DNA from: an uncultured Pseudomonadota bacterium
GTDB lineage: Bacteria > Pseudomonadota > Gammaproteobacteria > Burkholderiales > SG8-39
Length of the DNA: 16,287 bases
Direction: 5' to 3'
Assembly (NCBI GenBank): GCA_903895005.1
Contig: CAITSH010000234.1
Span: forward strand, 1 to 16,287
The translations under genes were made by a program, and so were the position numbers. This document shows, one piece after another, positions 1 through 7,795 of this stretch. Position 1 is the stretch's first letter, and each line of letters starts with the position of its first letter. Below the pieces are notes generated by a model, which saw nothing but the letters and a program-made list of their open reading frames with translations, was not told the DNA's origin and made no database searches.

Positions 1-77
1 CGCTACGCGGCTCAAACGCACTGCTTGCGCCTGTTGTTCAGGCTTTGCCCGTCATTTTATTTTTAAAGTTTGCCGCC
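1..77. other. Upstream region of lptM-lysA, no gene seen
   Basis: No reading frame of substance covers this edge. A short perfect inverted repeat, GCCTG-TTGTT-CAGGC at 29-43, is followed by a T-rich stretch at 55-64. It could be a weak intrinsic terminator of a plus-strand gene lying to the left, or part of the lptM promoter region. No convincing -35/-10 pair and no clear Shine-Dalgarno sequence precedes the lptM ATG at 78. Confidence 0.4.
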
Positions 78-215
78 ATGGTCCGCGTCTCCGCCGTCAT
101 TCTCACGCTGCTTGCCGCACTCGCCCTCCAGGCCTGCGGCACCAAGGGCCCGCTCTACCTGCCCCCGCCCGGCGCCCCCACACCCGCAGACACCAAGCCC
201 GCCGGCACACGCTGA
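78..215 (+). CDS. lptM: LptM (YifL-like) small outer-membrane lipoprotein
   Basis: A 45-residue lipoprotein. A hydrophobic signal (residues 5-18) is followed by the lipobox LQAC at 17-20. The mature protein would begin at Cys20, and directly after it comes CGTKGPLYLP, the signature of the LptM/YifL family; a Pro- and Ala-rich tail follows. In Escherichia coli LptM is known to bind the LptD-LptE translocon and help LptD reach its correctly disulfide-bonded form, so the role here is probably lipopolysaccharide export. The TGA stop at 213-215 shares its last base with the lysA ATG at 215, so the two genes are translationally coupled. This lptM-lysA order is common in beta- and gammaproteobacteria. 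The gene is short enough to be skipped by automatic gene calling. Confidence 0.88.
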   Translation: MVRVSAVILTLLAALALQACGTKGPLYLPPPGAPTPADTKPAGTR

Positions 216-1468
216 TGGAAGCCTTTACTTACCGCGCAGGCAGACTGCATGCGGAGTCGGTTTCGCTTGAGGATATCGCAAGCCGCTTCGGTACGCCGTG
301 CTTCGTCTATTCACGCGATGCGCTGCAAACGGCGCTCTCCGCATTCCAGCAGGCCTGCAGCCTTCACGGCCGACCCGACACGCTCGTGTGCTATGCCGTC
401 AAGGCCAACTCCAATATCGCCATCCTCAACCTGTTTGCCCGCGGCGGCGCGGGCTTTGACATTGTTTCCGGGGGGGAACTCGAGCGCGTGCTTGCCGCCG
501 GCGGAGAGGCTGGGAAGATCGTTTTCTCTGGTGTCGGGAAGACCGCCGCGGAAATGCGCCGCGCGCTCGAAGTCGGGATCCTTTGCTTTAACGTCGAGTC
601 CGAAAGCGAGCTCTCCCGGCTAAATGACGTCGCCGGCGCCGCGGGCTGCAAGGCCAAGGTATCGCTGCGCGTGAACCCCGATGTCGACCCCAAGACACAC
701 CCGTACATTTCCACCGGTCTCAAGGAAAACAAGTTTGGCATCGAAATCGGGGCGGCCCGCGCCATTTATCGCAAGGCCGCCGCGATGCCCCACATCAAGG
801 TAGTGGGCATTGACTGCCATATCGGCTCGCAACTGACGGAAACATCACCGTTTATCGCGGCACTCGACAAGGTGTTGCAACTGGTGGACGACCTCGCCGC
901 AGACGGCATCGTGCTCGAGCACCTCGACCTCGGCGGCGGCCTCGGGATCCGTTACCAGGACGAAACCCCGCCAGCGGTCGGCGACTACCTTGCCCCCCTC
1001 TTCGCAAAGCTTGCCGGTCGCAAGCAAAAAGTCATGTTCGAGCCGGGCCGTCATCTGGTGGGCAACGCCGGCGTACTGCTTACCCGCGTGGAATACCTCA
1101 AGCACAACGCGGAAAAGAATTTTGCCATCGTCGATGCCGCAATGAACGACCTGATGCGCCCGGCGCTCTATGAAGCCTGGCACGATATCGTCCCCGTGGT
1201 TAAACGCGAAGGCAATGCGCGACCCTATGACATCGTCGGCCCGGTATGTGAAACCGGCGACTGGCTTGGGCGTGAACGGCATCTCAACCTGGCCGAGGGC
1301 GACCTTCTGGCGGTGATGTCCGCGGGGGCCTACGGCATGAGCATGAGTTCCAACTACAACAGCCGCGGGCGTGCCCCCGAAGTGCTCGTCGATGACGCAG
1401 TGCAGCATCAGATCCGTGCACGCGAGACACCACAGGAACTCTTTGCTTTAGAACAACTTTTGCCGTAA
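215..1468 (+). CDS. lysA: Diaminopimelate decarboxylase
   Basis: A PLP enzyme that decarboxylates meso-diaminopimelate to L-lysine in the cytoplasm, the last step of lysine biosynthesis. Its 417 residues are the normal length. It has the alanine-racemase-like barrel followed by the C-terminal beta domain of fold-type III decarboxylases. The PLP lysine is Lys63 in CYAVKANSN. HIGSQ at 202-206 and GGGLGI at 240-245 bind cofactor phosphate, EPGR is at 276-279, and the partner-subunit catalytic cysteine is Cys345 in GPVCETGDWL. The C-terminal GAYGMSMSSNYNSR (371-384) is also typical. The start at 215 overlaps the lptM stop by one base and places FTYRAGRLHAE at the N-terminus, as in relatives. Nothing odd is seen. 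Confidence 0.97.
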   Translation: MEAFTYRAGRLHAESVSLEDIASRFGTPCFVYSRDALQTALSAFQQACSLHGRPDTLVCYAVKANSNIAILNLFARGGAGFDIVSGGELERVLAAGGEAGKIVFSGVGKTAAEMRRALEVGILCFNVESESELSRLNDVAGAAGCKAKVSLRVNPDVDPKTHPYISTGLKENKFGIEIGAARAIYRKAAAMPHIKVVGIDCHIGSQLTETSPFIAALDKVLQLVDDLAADGIVLEHLDLGGGLGIRYQDETPPAVGDYLAPLFAKLAGRKQKVMFEPGRHLVGNAGVLLTRVEYLKHNAEKNFAIVDAAMNDLMRPALYEAWHDIVPVVKREGNARPYDIVGPVCETGDWLGRERHLNLAEGDLLAVMSAGAYGMSMSSNYNSRGRAPEVLVDDAVQHQIRARETPQELFALEQLLP

Positions 1469-1552
1469 ATTGGCAGTTTAACTTGCGCCTCTCCGCGATG
1501 TATTGCGGACGGGCAAATCGCAGTTTTTTCAGGAATAAAGCGAACAGCATCC

Positions 1553-2776
1553 ATGAACGACCCGATCATCGCCACCTCTTCCGGCAAGCCCTTCCTTAGC
1601 GCCAAGCGCATGATATTCATCGGCGCGCTCGCAGTCGTTGTCGCCGCGGGCGGCGGATACGCGTATTACGGCATGCCCAAATCCGGCTTGAGCGGCGGCC
1701 AGCCAAGCGCCCTTGGCGGAGGAGCGGAAAAGGGCGCGGCGGGCAAGGGTGGCGCGGGCAAGGGCCCGGGCACCGTCCCCGTGTCGGTGGCGGCGGTTTC
1801 CCAGGAAACCGTGCCTTTCAAGATTCGGGCCATCGGCAATGTGGAAGCGCTGTCCACGGTCAGCGTAAAAGCACGCGTCGACGGACAGATTGTCGAGGTT
1901 GGCTTCAAGGAAGGCGACGAGGTTCGCAAGGGCAGCGTGCTGTTCCGCATCGACCCGCGCCCCTACGAGGCGACGCTGCGCCAGGCCGAAGCTTCGAACG
2001 CACGCGATATCGCGGCCCGGGACCAGGCCCGTGCGCAGGAAGTTCGTTACAAGGAACTGCTGGAAAAGAATTTCGTCTCCAAGGACGCCTATTCGCAGTT
2101 CCGCACCAATGCGGAAGCCGCGATGGCGGTGGCGGCTGCGAGCACTGCGGCGGTGGACAACGCGAAACTCAACCTTGAATACTGCACGATCCGTTCGCCG
2201 ATCGACGGGTATACCGGCAAGATCCAGATCCAGATGGGAAATCTGGTTAAGTCCAACGACGCGACCCCCCTGGTTGTGCTCAACCAGGTTCATCCCATTT
2301 ACGTCAGCTTCGCCGTGCCCGAGCAAAGCCTGGCAATGCTGCGAACCTACATGGCCAAGGGCCCCCTTACGGTTGAAGCGGGCCCACCCAACACCGACAA
2401 GGTCGCCGCATCCGGCAGCCTGATATTCATCGACAACGCGGTGGATGCGACCACGGGAACGATCAAACTGCGCGCGCGCTTTACCAACAACGACAACGCA
2501 CTGTGGCCGGGCCAGTTCGTGAACGTAAGCCTCAGGTTGTTTGAGCAAAAGGACGCCGTCATGGTGCCCTCGCAGGCCGTTCAGACCGGGCCCAACGGCC
2601 AATTCGTTTACGTGCTCAAGCCGGATATGACAACCGAGGTGCGCAAGGTGACGGTAGAGCGCGCCGAAGGCGTCAAACTGATCATCGCCAGCGGCGTACA
2701 ACCCGGCGAGCAAGTCATCACACGCGGCCAATTGCGGCTCGCCCCCGGGGTGAAGGTCGCCCCGGAAAAATCCTAA
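1553..2776 (+). CDS. RND efflux periplasmic adaptor (membrane fusion protein, MdtA-like)
   Basis: A 407-residue membrane fusion protein linking an inner-membrane RND pump to an outer-membrane channel. One hydrophobic segment (about 20-39) would anchor it, and there is no lipobox. A flexible Gly/Ala/Lys-rich linker (about 44-73) follows. The first biotinyl/lipoyl half is near 97-135 (VKARVDGQIVEVGFKEGDEV), a coiled-coil hairpin spans about 136-210, and the second lipoyl half starts at about 211 (CTIRSPIDGYTG). Beta-barrel and membrane-proximal domains follow (VHPIYVSFAVPEQ, then GQFVNVSLRL). The 84-base gap after lysA suggests its own promoter. The stop lies 12 bases before the pump gene. The family is HAE1-associated, near MdtA. 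The substrate cannot be read from sequence, so I give no symbol. Confidence 0.93.
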   Translation: MNDPIIATSSGKPFLSAKRMIFIGALAVVVAAGGGYAYYGMPKSGLSGGQPSALGGGAEKGAAGKGGAGKGPGTVPVSVAAVSQETVPFKIRAIGNVEALSTVSVKARVDGQIVEVGFKEGDEVRKGSVLFRIDPRPYEATLRQAEASNARDIAARDQARAQEVRYKELLEKNFVSKDAYSQFRTNAEAAMAVAAASTAAVDNAKLNLEYCTIRSPIDGYTGKIQIQMGNLVKSNDATPLVVLNQVHPIYVSFAVPEQSLAMLRTYMAKGPLTVEAGPPNTDKVAASGSLIFIDNAVDATTGTIKLRARFTNNDNALWPGQFVNVSLRLFEQKDAVMVPSQAVQTGPNGQFVYVLKPDMTTEVRKVTVERAEGVKLIIASGVQPGEQVITRGQLRLAPGVKVAPEKS

Positions 2777-2788
2777 GGACGAAAACCG

Positions 2789-5700
2789 ATGGGCGCGAAT
2801 ATCTCCGAACTGTTCATCCGCCGTCCGGTCATGACCATCTTGGTCATGCTGGGCATCGTGGTGTTTGGGATTGCCGGCTTCAAAAAGCTGCCGGTGTCCT
2901 CGCTTCCCAACGTGGACTTCCCGACCATTCAGGTGACGGCCGAATTGTCGGGTGCAAACCCGGAGACCATGGCCTCTTCGGTCGCCACGGTACTCGAGAA
3001 GCAGTTCTCGACCATCGCCGGCATCGATTCGATGACCTCGATCAGCAGCCAGGGCATCTCCAGCATCACCATCCAGTTTTCCCTAGACCGGGACATTGAT
3101 GCCGCGGCGCAGGACGTCAACTCCGCCATCGCCGCCACGGCGCGCCAGTTGCCGACCAACATGGCCTCGCCACCGTCGTTTCGCAAAATCAATCCCGCCG
3201 ACGCGCCGATTTTTTTCCTGACCCTGACGTCTGACACGCTGCCACTTTCCACGGTAAACGAATACGCCGAAACCGTACTGGCCCAGCGTATTTCCACCAT
3301 TAACGGCGTGGCGCAGGTCCAGGTGCAGGGACAGCAAAAATACGCGGTGCGCGTACAGGTCGACCCGAGCGCGCTCGCCGCGCGCGGCGTCGGTATCAAC
3401 GAAGTCGAAACCGCGATCGCCAACGCCAACACCAACCTGCCCACCGGCACCCTGTACGGCGCCAACCAGGTTTACGCCGTTCAATCGACGGGGCAGCTTT
3501 TCACCGCCGACGCCTACCGCCCGATCATTGTGGCCTATCGCAACGGCTCGCCGATCCGGCTGGGCGAAGTCGGTACCGTCATAGACGGCGTGCAAAACGA
3601 CAAGGTCGCCGCATTCACCAAGGGCAAGCAGGGCATCGTGCTGTCCATCCTGCGCCAGCCGGGCACCAACACCATCGAAGTCGTCGACAAGATTCGTTCC
3701 CTGCTGCCGACGTTCCGCACCGAGGTGCCGGCCGGCATCAATATCGAAATCCTCTATGACCGTTCGGTCACGATCCGCAATTCGGTCGAGGACGTCGAGT
3801 TCACGCTGATCGTGGCGCTGGTGCTGGTGGTGATGGTGATTTTCGTGTTCCTGCGCAACGTCCGCGCCACCGTCATCCCGAGTATCGCCCTGCCCATTTC
3901 GATCGCCGGCACCTTCGCGTTGATGTACGCCCTCAACTACAGCCTGGACAACCTGTCACTGATGGCACTGACACTGTGCGTGGGCTTCGTTGTCGATGAC
4001 GCGATCGTGATGCTCGAGAATATTTCCCGCCACGTCGAGATGGGAAAAACGCCGCTGCAAGCGACCCTGGACGGCTCCAAGGAGATCTCGTTCACCATCA
4101 TTTCCATGACGATCTCGTTGATCGCGGTGTTCATCCCGGTCATGTTCATGAGCGGCATCCTCGGACGCCTGCTGCATGAATTTGCGGTCGTCATCGTCAT
4201 CGCCGTTTTGCTCTCCGCCGTGGTCTCGCTCACGCTCACGCCGATGATGTGCAGCCGCATTCTCAAGCCGCACTCAGATGAAAAGCACGGTTGGCTGTTC
4301 ATGGTCATCGAGCGCGCATTTGATGCCGCGCGGGACGCTTATGACAAGAGCCTCAACTGGGTAATCGACCACTCCAAACTGACCGTCGCCGTGTTTTTTG
4401 CCATCGTGGTCGCCACCGGCATGCTGTTCTCAAGCATGCCCAAGGGATTCCTGCCCAACGATGACAGCGGCCAGCTGTTCGTGTTTATCGAAGGCCCGCA
4501 GGACATGTCCTTTGACGCGATGAAGGCGGCTGAGCGGCAGGTGCTGGAGATCATCCAGGCCGACCCCAACGTCGAAGCCGCGATGGGCTTCATGGGTGCA
4601 AGCGCCTTCAACCCGTCGCTCAACATAGGCCGCGCCACGGTCGCTCTGAAACCCTTCGACAAGCGCAAACCCGCCGACGAAGTGGTTCGCAGCCTGCGTC
4701 CGAAACTGCAACGCGTGGTGGGCGTCAAGGTTTTCGTGCAGAACGTGCCGGTCATCCGTATCGGCGGGCAACTAACGAAGAGCCCGTACCAGTTTGTATT
4801 GCAGGGCGCCAGCACGGAACAGCTTTACCGCTGGGCGCCGATGATCGAGGCGAAACTCAAAACGCTGCCGGAACTTGTCGACGTGACGAGCGACCTGCAA
4901 ATCACCCGGCCACAGGTGACCGTGGAAATTGACCGCGAAAAGGCCTCGGCCGTGGGGGTCACGCCGCAACAGATTTCCGCCGCCCTTAACGCCGGCTTTG
5001 GCGCCAAGCAGGTATCGAGCATTTACACCGCGACGAACAACTACTGGGTGATTCTGGAGCTTGAACCGCGCTATCAGCGTGACCCTTCGGCGCTCAACAT
5101 GCTCTACATCCGCTCGACAACGGGCCTGCTTGTGCCGCTCAATTCGGTGGCCAAGCTCAAGTTCGGCGTCGGCCCGCTCTCGGTTACGCACCTGGGCCAG
5201 CTGCCATCTGTCACCGTCGCATTCGACCTGCGACCCGGCCTGTCGCTGTCCGAGGCCATTGTCGTTGTCGACAAGGCCGTGGCTGAAATGCAGGTGCCCG
5301 CGACCATTACGGGCAAGTATCAGGGCACGGCACAGGCCTTCCAAAGCTCGCTCGCCGGCATGGGCATCCTGCTGGTTGTGGCGATCTTCGTGATCTACCT
5401 CGTGCTCGGCATCCTGTACGAAAGTTTCATCCATCCGATCACCATCCTTTCAGGCCTGCCCACAGCAGGCCTGGGGGCGCTGGTAACCCTGTGGGCGTTC
5501 GGGATGGAACTGAACATGTATGCGTTTGTGGGCATCATCATGCTCATCGGTATCGTGAAAAAGAACGCCATCATCATGATCGATTTTGCCGTCGAGGCGC
5601 AGCGCAACGAGGGTAAGGATGCGCGTGAGGCCATTCACGAGGCCTGCGTGGTGCGCTTCCGTCCGATCATGATGACCACCTTTGCCGCCTTGTTCGGCAC

Positions 5701-5908
5701 GCTTCCAATCGCCATGGCCATCGGCGCCGGCGCCGACTCGCGCCAACCGCTCGGACTCGCGGTGGTCGGCGGACTGATCATGTCGCAGATCCTGACGCTG
5801 TACATCACCCCGGTGATTTACATTTACTTCGAACGCCTGCAACGGCGTCTCGAGAAGAAGTCCGGTGATCAAACGGTGGGACAGCCCGCCGAAGGCACAG
5901 CCGACTAA
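2789..5908 (+). CDS. RND (HAE1 family) multidrug efflux permease, MdtB/MdtC-like
   Basis: A 1039-residue inner-membrane proton-driven pump of full length, with the duplicated RND architecture: TM1 near 15-33, a large periplasmic loop, TM2-6 around 337-490, a second cluster at about 530, a second periplasmic loop, and TM8-12 near 865-1010. The N-terminus FIRRPVMTI is the HAE1 signature. The proton-relay residues are present: Asp403-Asp404 in GFVVDDAIVMLEN (TM4) and Lys925 in IVKKNAIIMIDF (TM10). AAGGA-type ribosome binding sequence AAGGACG lies 7 bases before the ATG, and the gene follows its adaptor by 12 bases. A single permease rather than an MdtB/MdtC pair is encoded, and no outer-membrane factor follows. 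It probably expels amphiphilic drugs or detergents, which is an inference. Confidence 0.95.
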   Translation: MGANISELFIRRPVMTILVMLGIVVFGIAGFKKLPVSSLPNVDFPTIQVTAELSGANPETMASSVATVLEKQFSTIAGIDSMTSISSQGISSITIQFSLDRDIDAAAQDVNSAIAATARQLPTNMASPPSFRKINPADAPIFFLTLTSDTLPLSTVNEYAETVLAQRISTINGVAQVQVQGQQKYAVRVQVDPSALAARGVGINEVETAIANANTNLPTGTLYGANQVYAVQSTGQLFTADAYRPIIVAYRNGSPIRLGEVGTVIDGVQNDKVAAFTKGKQGIVLSILRQPGTNTIEVVDKIRSLLPTFRTEVPAGINIEILYDRSVTIRNSVEDVEFTLIVALVLVVMVIFVFLRNVRATVIPSIALPISIAGTFALMYALNYSLDNLSLMALTLCVGFVVDDAIVMLENISRHVEMGKTPLQATLDGSKEISFTIISMTISLIAVFIPVMFMSGILGRLLHEFAVVIVIAVLLSAVVSLTLTPMMCSRILKPHSDEKHGWLFMVIERAFDAARDAYDKSLNWVIDHSKLTVAVFFAIVVATGMLFSSMPKGFLPNDDSGQLFVFIEGPQDMSFDAMKAAERQVLEIIQADPNVEAAMGFMGASAFNPSLNIGRATVALKPFDKRKPADEVVRSLRPKLQRVVGVKVFVQNVPVIRIGGQLTKSPYQFVLQGASTEQLYRWAPMIEAKLKTLPELVDVTSDLQITRPQVTVEIDREKASAVGVTPQQISAALNAGFGAKQVSSIYTATNNYWVILELEPRYQRDPSALNMLYIRSTTGLLVPLNSVAKLKFGVGPLSVTHLGQLPSVTVAFDLRPGLSLSEAIVVVDKAVAEMQVPATITGKYQGTAQAFQSSLAGMGILLVVAIFVIYLVLGILYESFIHPITILSGLPTAGLGALVTLWAFGMELNMYAFVGIIMLIGIVKKNAIIMIDFAVEAQRNEGKDAREAIHEACVVRFRPIMMTTFAALFGTLPIAMAIGAGADSRQPLGLAVVGGLIMSQILTLYITPVIYIYFERLQRRLEKKSGDQTVGQPAEGTAD

Positions 5909-6018
5909 GTGTGAAGACATCGGCTGGAGATGCCCGCCTGGCGCGGCTTTCCGGTCGATTGCCTTATCAGATGCTGATCAGCCCAGCCAGACCGCAGGCT
6001 TTGGGGGCGCCAGTCTGA
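5909..6018. other. Convergent gap between the RND pump and msrQ
   Basis: 110 bases between convergent genes. It contains the 10-base palindrome GCTGATCAGC at 5973-5982 but no stem followed by a T-run on either strand. I therefore see no standard intrinsic terminator for either gene here. Confidence 0.4.
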
Positions 6019-6663
6019 TCAGGCCTTTGCGGATGCCTTCGCGGCGCCACCGACAGCGCCCCGCGGACCACGCAACTTCAGTACGAGCCTGTACCCGAGC
6101 AATAACAACAGGATCAGCGCGTAGATAATCGGCTCGGTCAGGTCACGCTTGACCATCCACCAGAAATGCAGCACTGCGAGCGGGCTGATGAGGTAGATCA
6201 GCCGGTGCAGGGCAATCCAGCGCTTCGCACCAAGCCTGCGAACCATGGCGTTAGCCGATGTCAGCGCAAGCGGCAGCATGAGCAGCAGGCTGAAAAAACC
6301 CACGGTGATGAAAGGCCGCTTGATGATGTCCTTGATGATCTCGCCAAAATCAAACACATGGTCGAAGGACACATAGCTGGACAGGTGCACCATGCCGTAA
6401 AAAAATGCATACAGCCCGAGCATGCGGCGAAAGCGCAGCAGCCAGCCCCAGCCGGTAAGTTTGCGCAGCGGCGTCACCGCCAGCGTGATGAGCAAGAAGC
6501 GCAGCGTCCAATCGCCGGTCGCACGGGTGATGAATTCGGCCGGATTGGAGCCCAGCCATTCCGGGTACAAGAACGCACCGGCGACAAGCCGGGCGAGCGG
6601 CAGCAGCGCAAGCACGAACAGGGACGCTTTCAGCGCGCCAAGCTGTTTCGGACTCATTTGCAT
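6019..6663 (-). CDS. msrQ: MsrQ, haem b membrane subunit of the periplasmic methionine sulfoxide reductase
   Basis: A 214-residue integral membrane protein of the ferric-reductase-like family. It passes electrons from the quinone pool or flavin to MsrP. About six hydrophobic segments are seen: 13-31, 52-66, 82-98, 118-136, 150-168 and 178-194. Candidate haem-ligand histidines are His93 (YGMVHLSSYVSF), His153 (ALHRLIYL) and His166 (AVLHFWWM), all in the family positions. The C-terminus is a short Gly/Ala/Lys-rich tail. It starts 34 bases after msrP in the same direction, so the two form an operon. A second ATG two codons in (at 6657) is an equally possible start, as no strong Shine-Dalgarno sequence separates them. 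Confidence 0.93.
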   Translation of the reverse strand: MQMSPKQLGALKASLFVLALLPLARLVAGAFLYPEWLGSNPAEFITRATGDWTLRFLLITLAVTPLRKLTGWGWLLRFRRMLGLYAFFYGMVHLSSYVSFDHVFDFGEIIKDIIKRPFITVGFFSLLLMLPLALTSANAMVRRLGAKRWIALHRLIYLISPLAVLHFWWMVKRDLTEPIIYALILLLLLGYRLVLKLRGPRGAVGGAAKASAKA

Positions 6664-6697
6664 GCGATTTTCCGGATAACGCTGCGCACCTCCCGCC

Positions 6698-7648
6698 TCA
6701 GAAGAATTTCTTCAGGTCCATGCCGGCGTACATTTTTGCAACCTGGTCGCCATAGCCGTTGAACATCTGCGTCTGTTTCGAGGCGAAAAAATCGGGGATG
6801 CGCCGTTCGCGCTTTTGCGTCCAGCGCGGATGATCGACATCCGGATTCACGTTCGAGTAAAAACCATATTCGTTCGGACCGGCCTTCTCCCACGCCGTCT
6901 TGGGCTGCTTTTCGACAAAGCGGATCTTGACGATGGATTTTCCCGACTTGAAGCCGTACTTCCATGGCACCACCAGCCGCAACGGCGCGCCGCTCTGGTT
7001 GGGCAGCACCTCGCCGTACAGGCCGACTGACATGATAGTGAGCGGATGCATCGCCTCGTCCATGCGCAGCGCCTCCACATAGGGCCACTCGAGCACCGGC
7101 AGTCGCGTACCGTTCATGACGTCGGGCTGGTATGCCGTTACGAACTCGACAAATTTCGCGTTGCCGGTGGGCTCGACGAGCTTGGCGATCTGGTTGAACT
7201 CGAAACCGATCCACGGCACCACCATGGACCAGGCCTCGACACAACGCATCCGGTAAATGCGCTCCTCAAGCGAAAACTTCATCAACTCTTCAATGCCGAA
7301 AGTGCGCGGCTTTTTCACCTCACCCTCGACCACCACGGTCCAGGGCTTGGTCTTCAGGTTTTTGGCATGGATGACCGGGTCGGCCTTGTCGGTGCCGAAC
7401 TCATAGTAATTGTTATAACTGGTAACGTGCTTGTACGCGGTCGGCTCTTCCATCGTGCTGAGCGGGCTTTTTTTCGCCGCGAGCCTGGCAAGACCTGCGG
7501 TCTGTGCCCGGGTGGCGCCGGGCAGCATCGAAGCGGCTCCAAGAATGGATCCGGCTGCGGCGAGTTTCACGAACTCGCGACGGCGCTGGTAGAACTTGAG
7601 GTCGGTAATCTCGGACGGAAGGATGTCGTTCGGGCGCTTGATCAGCAT
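6698..7648 (-). CDS. msrP: MsrP, periplasmic molybdopterin methionine sulfoxide reductase
   Basis: The 316-residue catalytic subunit of the MsrPQ system (formerly YedY). It reduces methionine sulfoxide, both stereoisomers, in periplasmic proteins after damage by hypochlorite and similar oxidants. A twin-arginine signal RRREFVKLA at 22-30 followed by a hydrophobic stretch and an Ala-rich cleavage region near 45-49 shows Tat export with cofactor already bound. The sulfite-oxidase-fold domain follows, with the molybdenum-ligand cysteine Cys136 in MRCVEAWSM and typical segments such as GAPLRLVVPWKYGFKS. The ATG has GGAG six bases upstream. An ECF-type promoter pattern lies about 30-57 bases before the start, and a sigma/anti-sigma pair lies directly upstream on the same strand, which suggests stress-induced expression. 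Confidence 0.96.
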   Translation of the reverse strand: MLIKRPNDILPSEITDLKFYQRRREFVKLAAAGSILGAASMLPGATRAQTAGLARLAAKKSPLSTMEEPTAYKHVTSYNNYYEFGTDKADPVIHAKNLKTKPWTVVVEGEVKKPRTFGIEELMKFSLEERIYRMRCVEAWSMVVPWIGFEFNQIAKLVEPTGNAKFVEFVTAYQPDVMNGTRLPVLEWPYVEALRMDEAMHPLTIMSVGLYGEVLPNQSGAPLRLVVPWKYGFKSGKSIVKIRFVEKQPKTAWEKAGPNEYGFYSNVNPDVDHPRWTQKRERRIPDFFASKQTQMFNGYGDQVAKMYAGMDLKKFF

Positions 7649-7676
7649 GGACTGCTCCGGAAGTTTGCGTTGATGG

Positions 7677-7705
7677 TATACAAGTCGTAGCGGCGACCGG
7701 ATTCC
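7677..7705 (-). promoter_or_regulatory. Possible ECF-type promoter of msrPQ
   Basis: On the minus strand GGAAT (7705-7701) is followed after 16 bases by CTTGTATA (7684-7677). GGAA-type -35 boxes with a 16-17 base spacer are usual for ECF sigma factors. Transcription would start near 7670-7672, leaving a leader of about 23 bases with the GGAG ribosome binding site. The same GGAAT-N16-CT pattern precedes the adjacent sigma gene. Two short matches are weak evidence. Confidence 0.4.
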
Positions 7706-7711
7706 TTACAG

Positions 7712-7733
7712 CGCCCTTTAAAACAAAAGGGCG
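7712..7733. other. Perfect 8-bp hairpin between the anti-sigma gene and msrP
   Basis: CGCCCTTT and AAAGGGCG form an 8-base stem around a six-base loop. It lies just upstream of the msrP -35-like box and downstream of the anti-sigma gene. No U-run follows on either strand, so it is at best a poor terminator. It may end or stabilise the sigma/anti-sigma transcript, or be an operator for msrPQ. Confidence 0.45.
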
Positions 7734-7774
7734 GCAAAAGGTATTGCGCACAGCCGACACCGCCGATACTGGGT

Positions 7775-7795
7775 CTAGGGACTGGGAACTAGGGA
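7775..7795. repeat. Three tandem heptamers, CTAGGGA type
   Basis: CTAGGGA (7775-7781), CTGGGAA (7782-7788) and CTAGGGA (7789-7795) stand head to tail. The third copy contains the stop codon of the anti-sigma gene (CTA at 7789-7791 is TAG on the minus strand). It looks like a small or decayed heptanucleotide repeat tract. Confidence 0.6.

Noticed and set aside
1..77. Divergent or partial gene at the left edge (cyaY is a frequent neighbour of lptM-lysA)
   Set aside because: No reading frame in either direction shows CyaY residues, and the frames are too short to judge.
1529..2731. Long minus-strand open frame (400 codons) over the membrane fusion gene
   Set aside because: Shadow of the RND adaptor: no recognisable domain, and the plus strand encodes a complete known protein.
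5973..5982. GCTGATCAGC palindrome after the RND pump gene as a terminator
   Set aside because: The stem is short, has no loop and no T-run follows on either strand.
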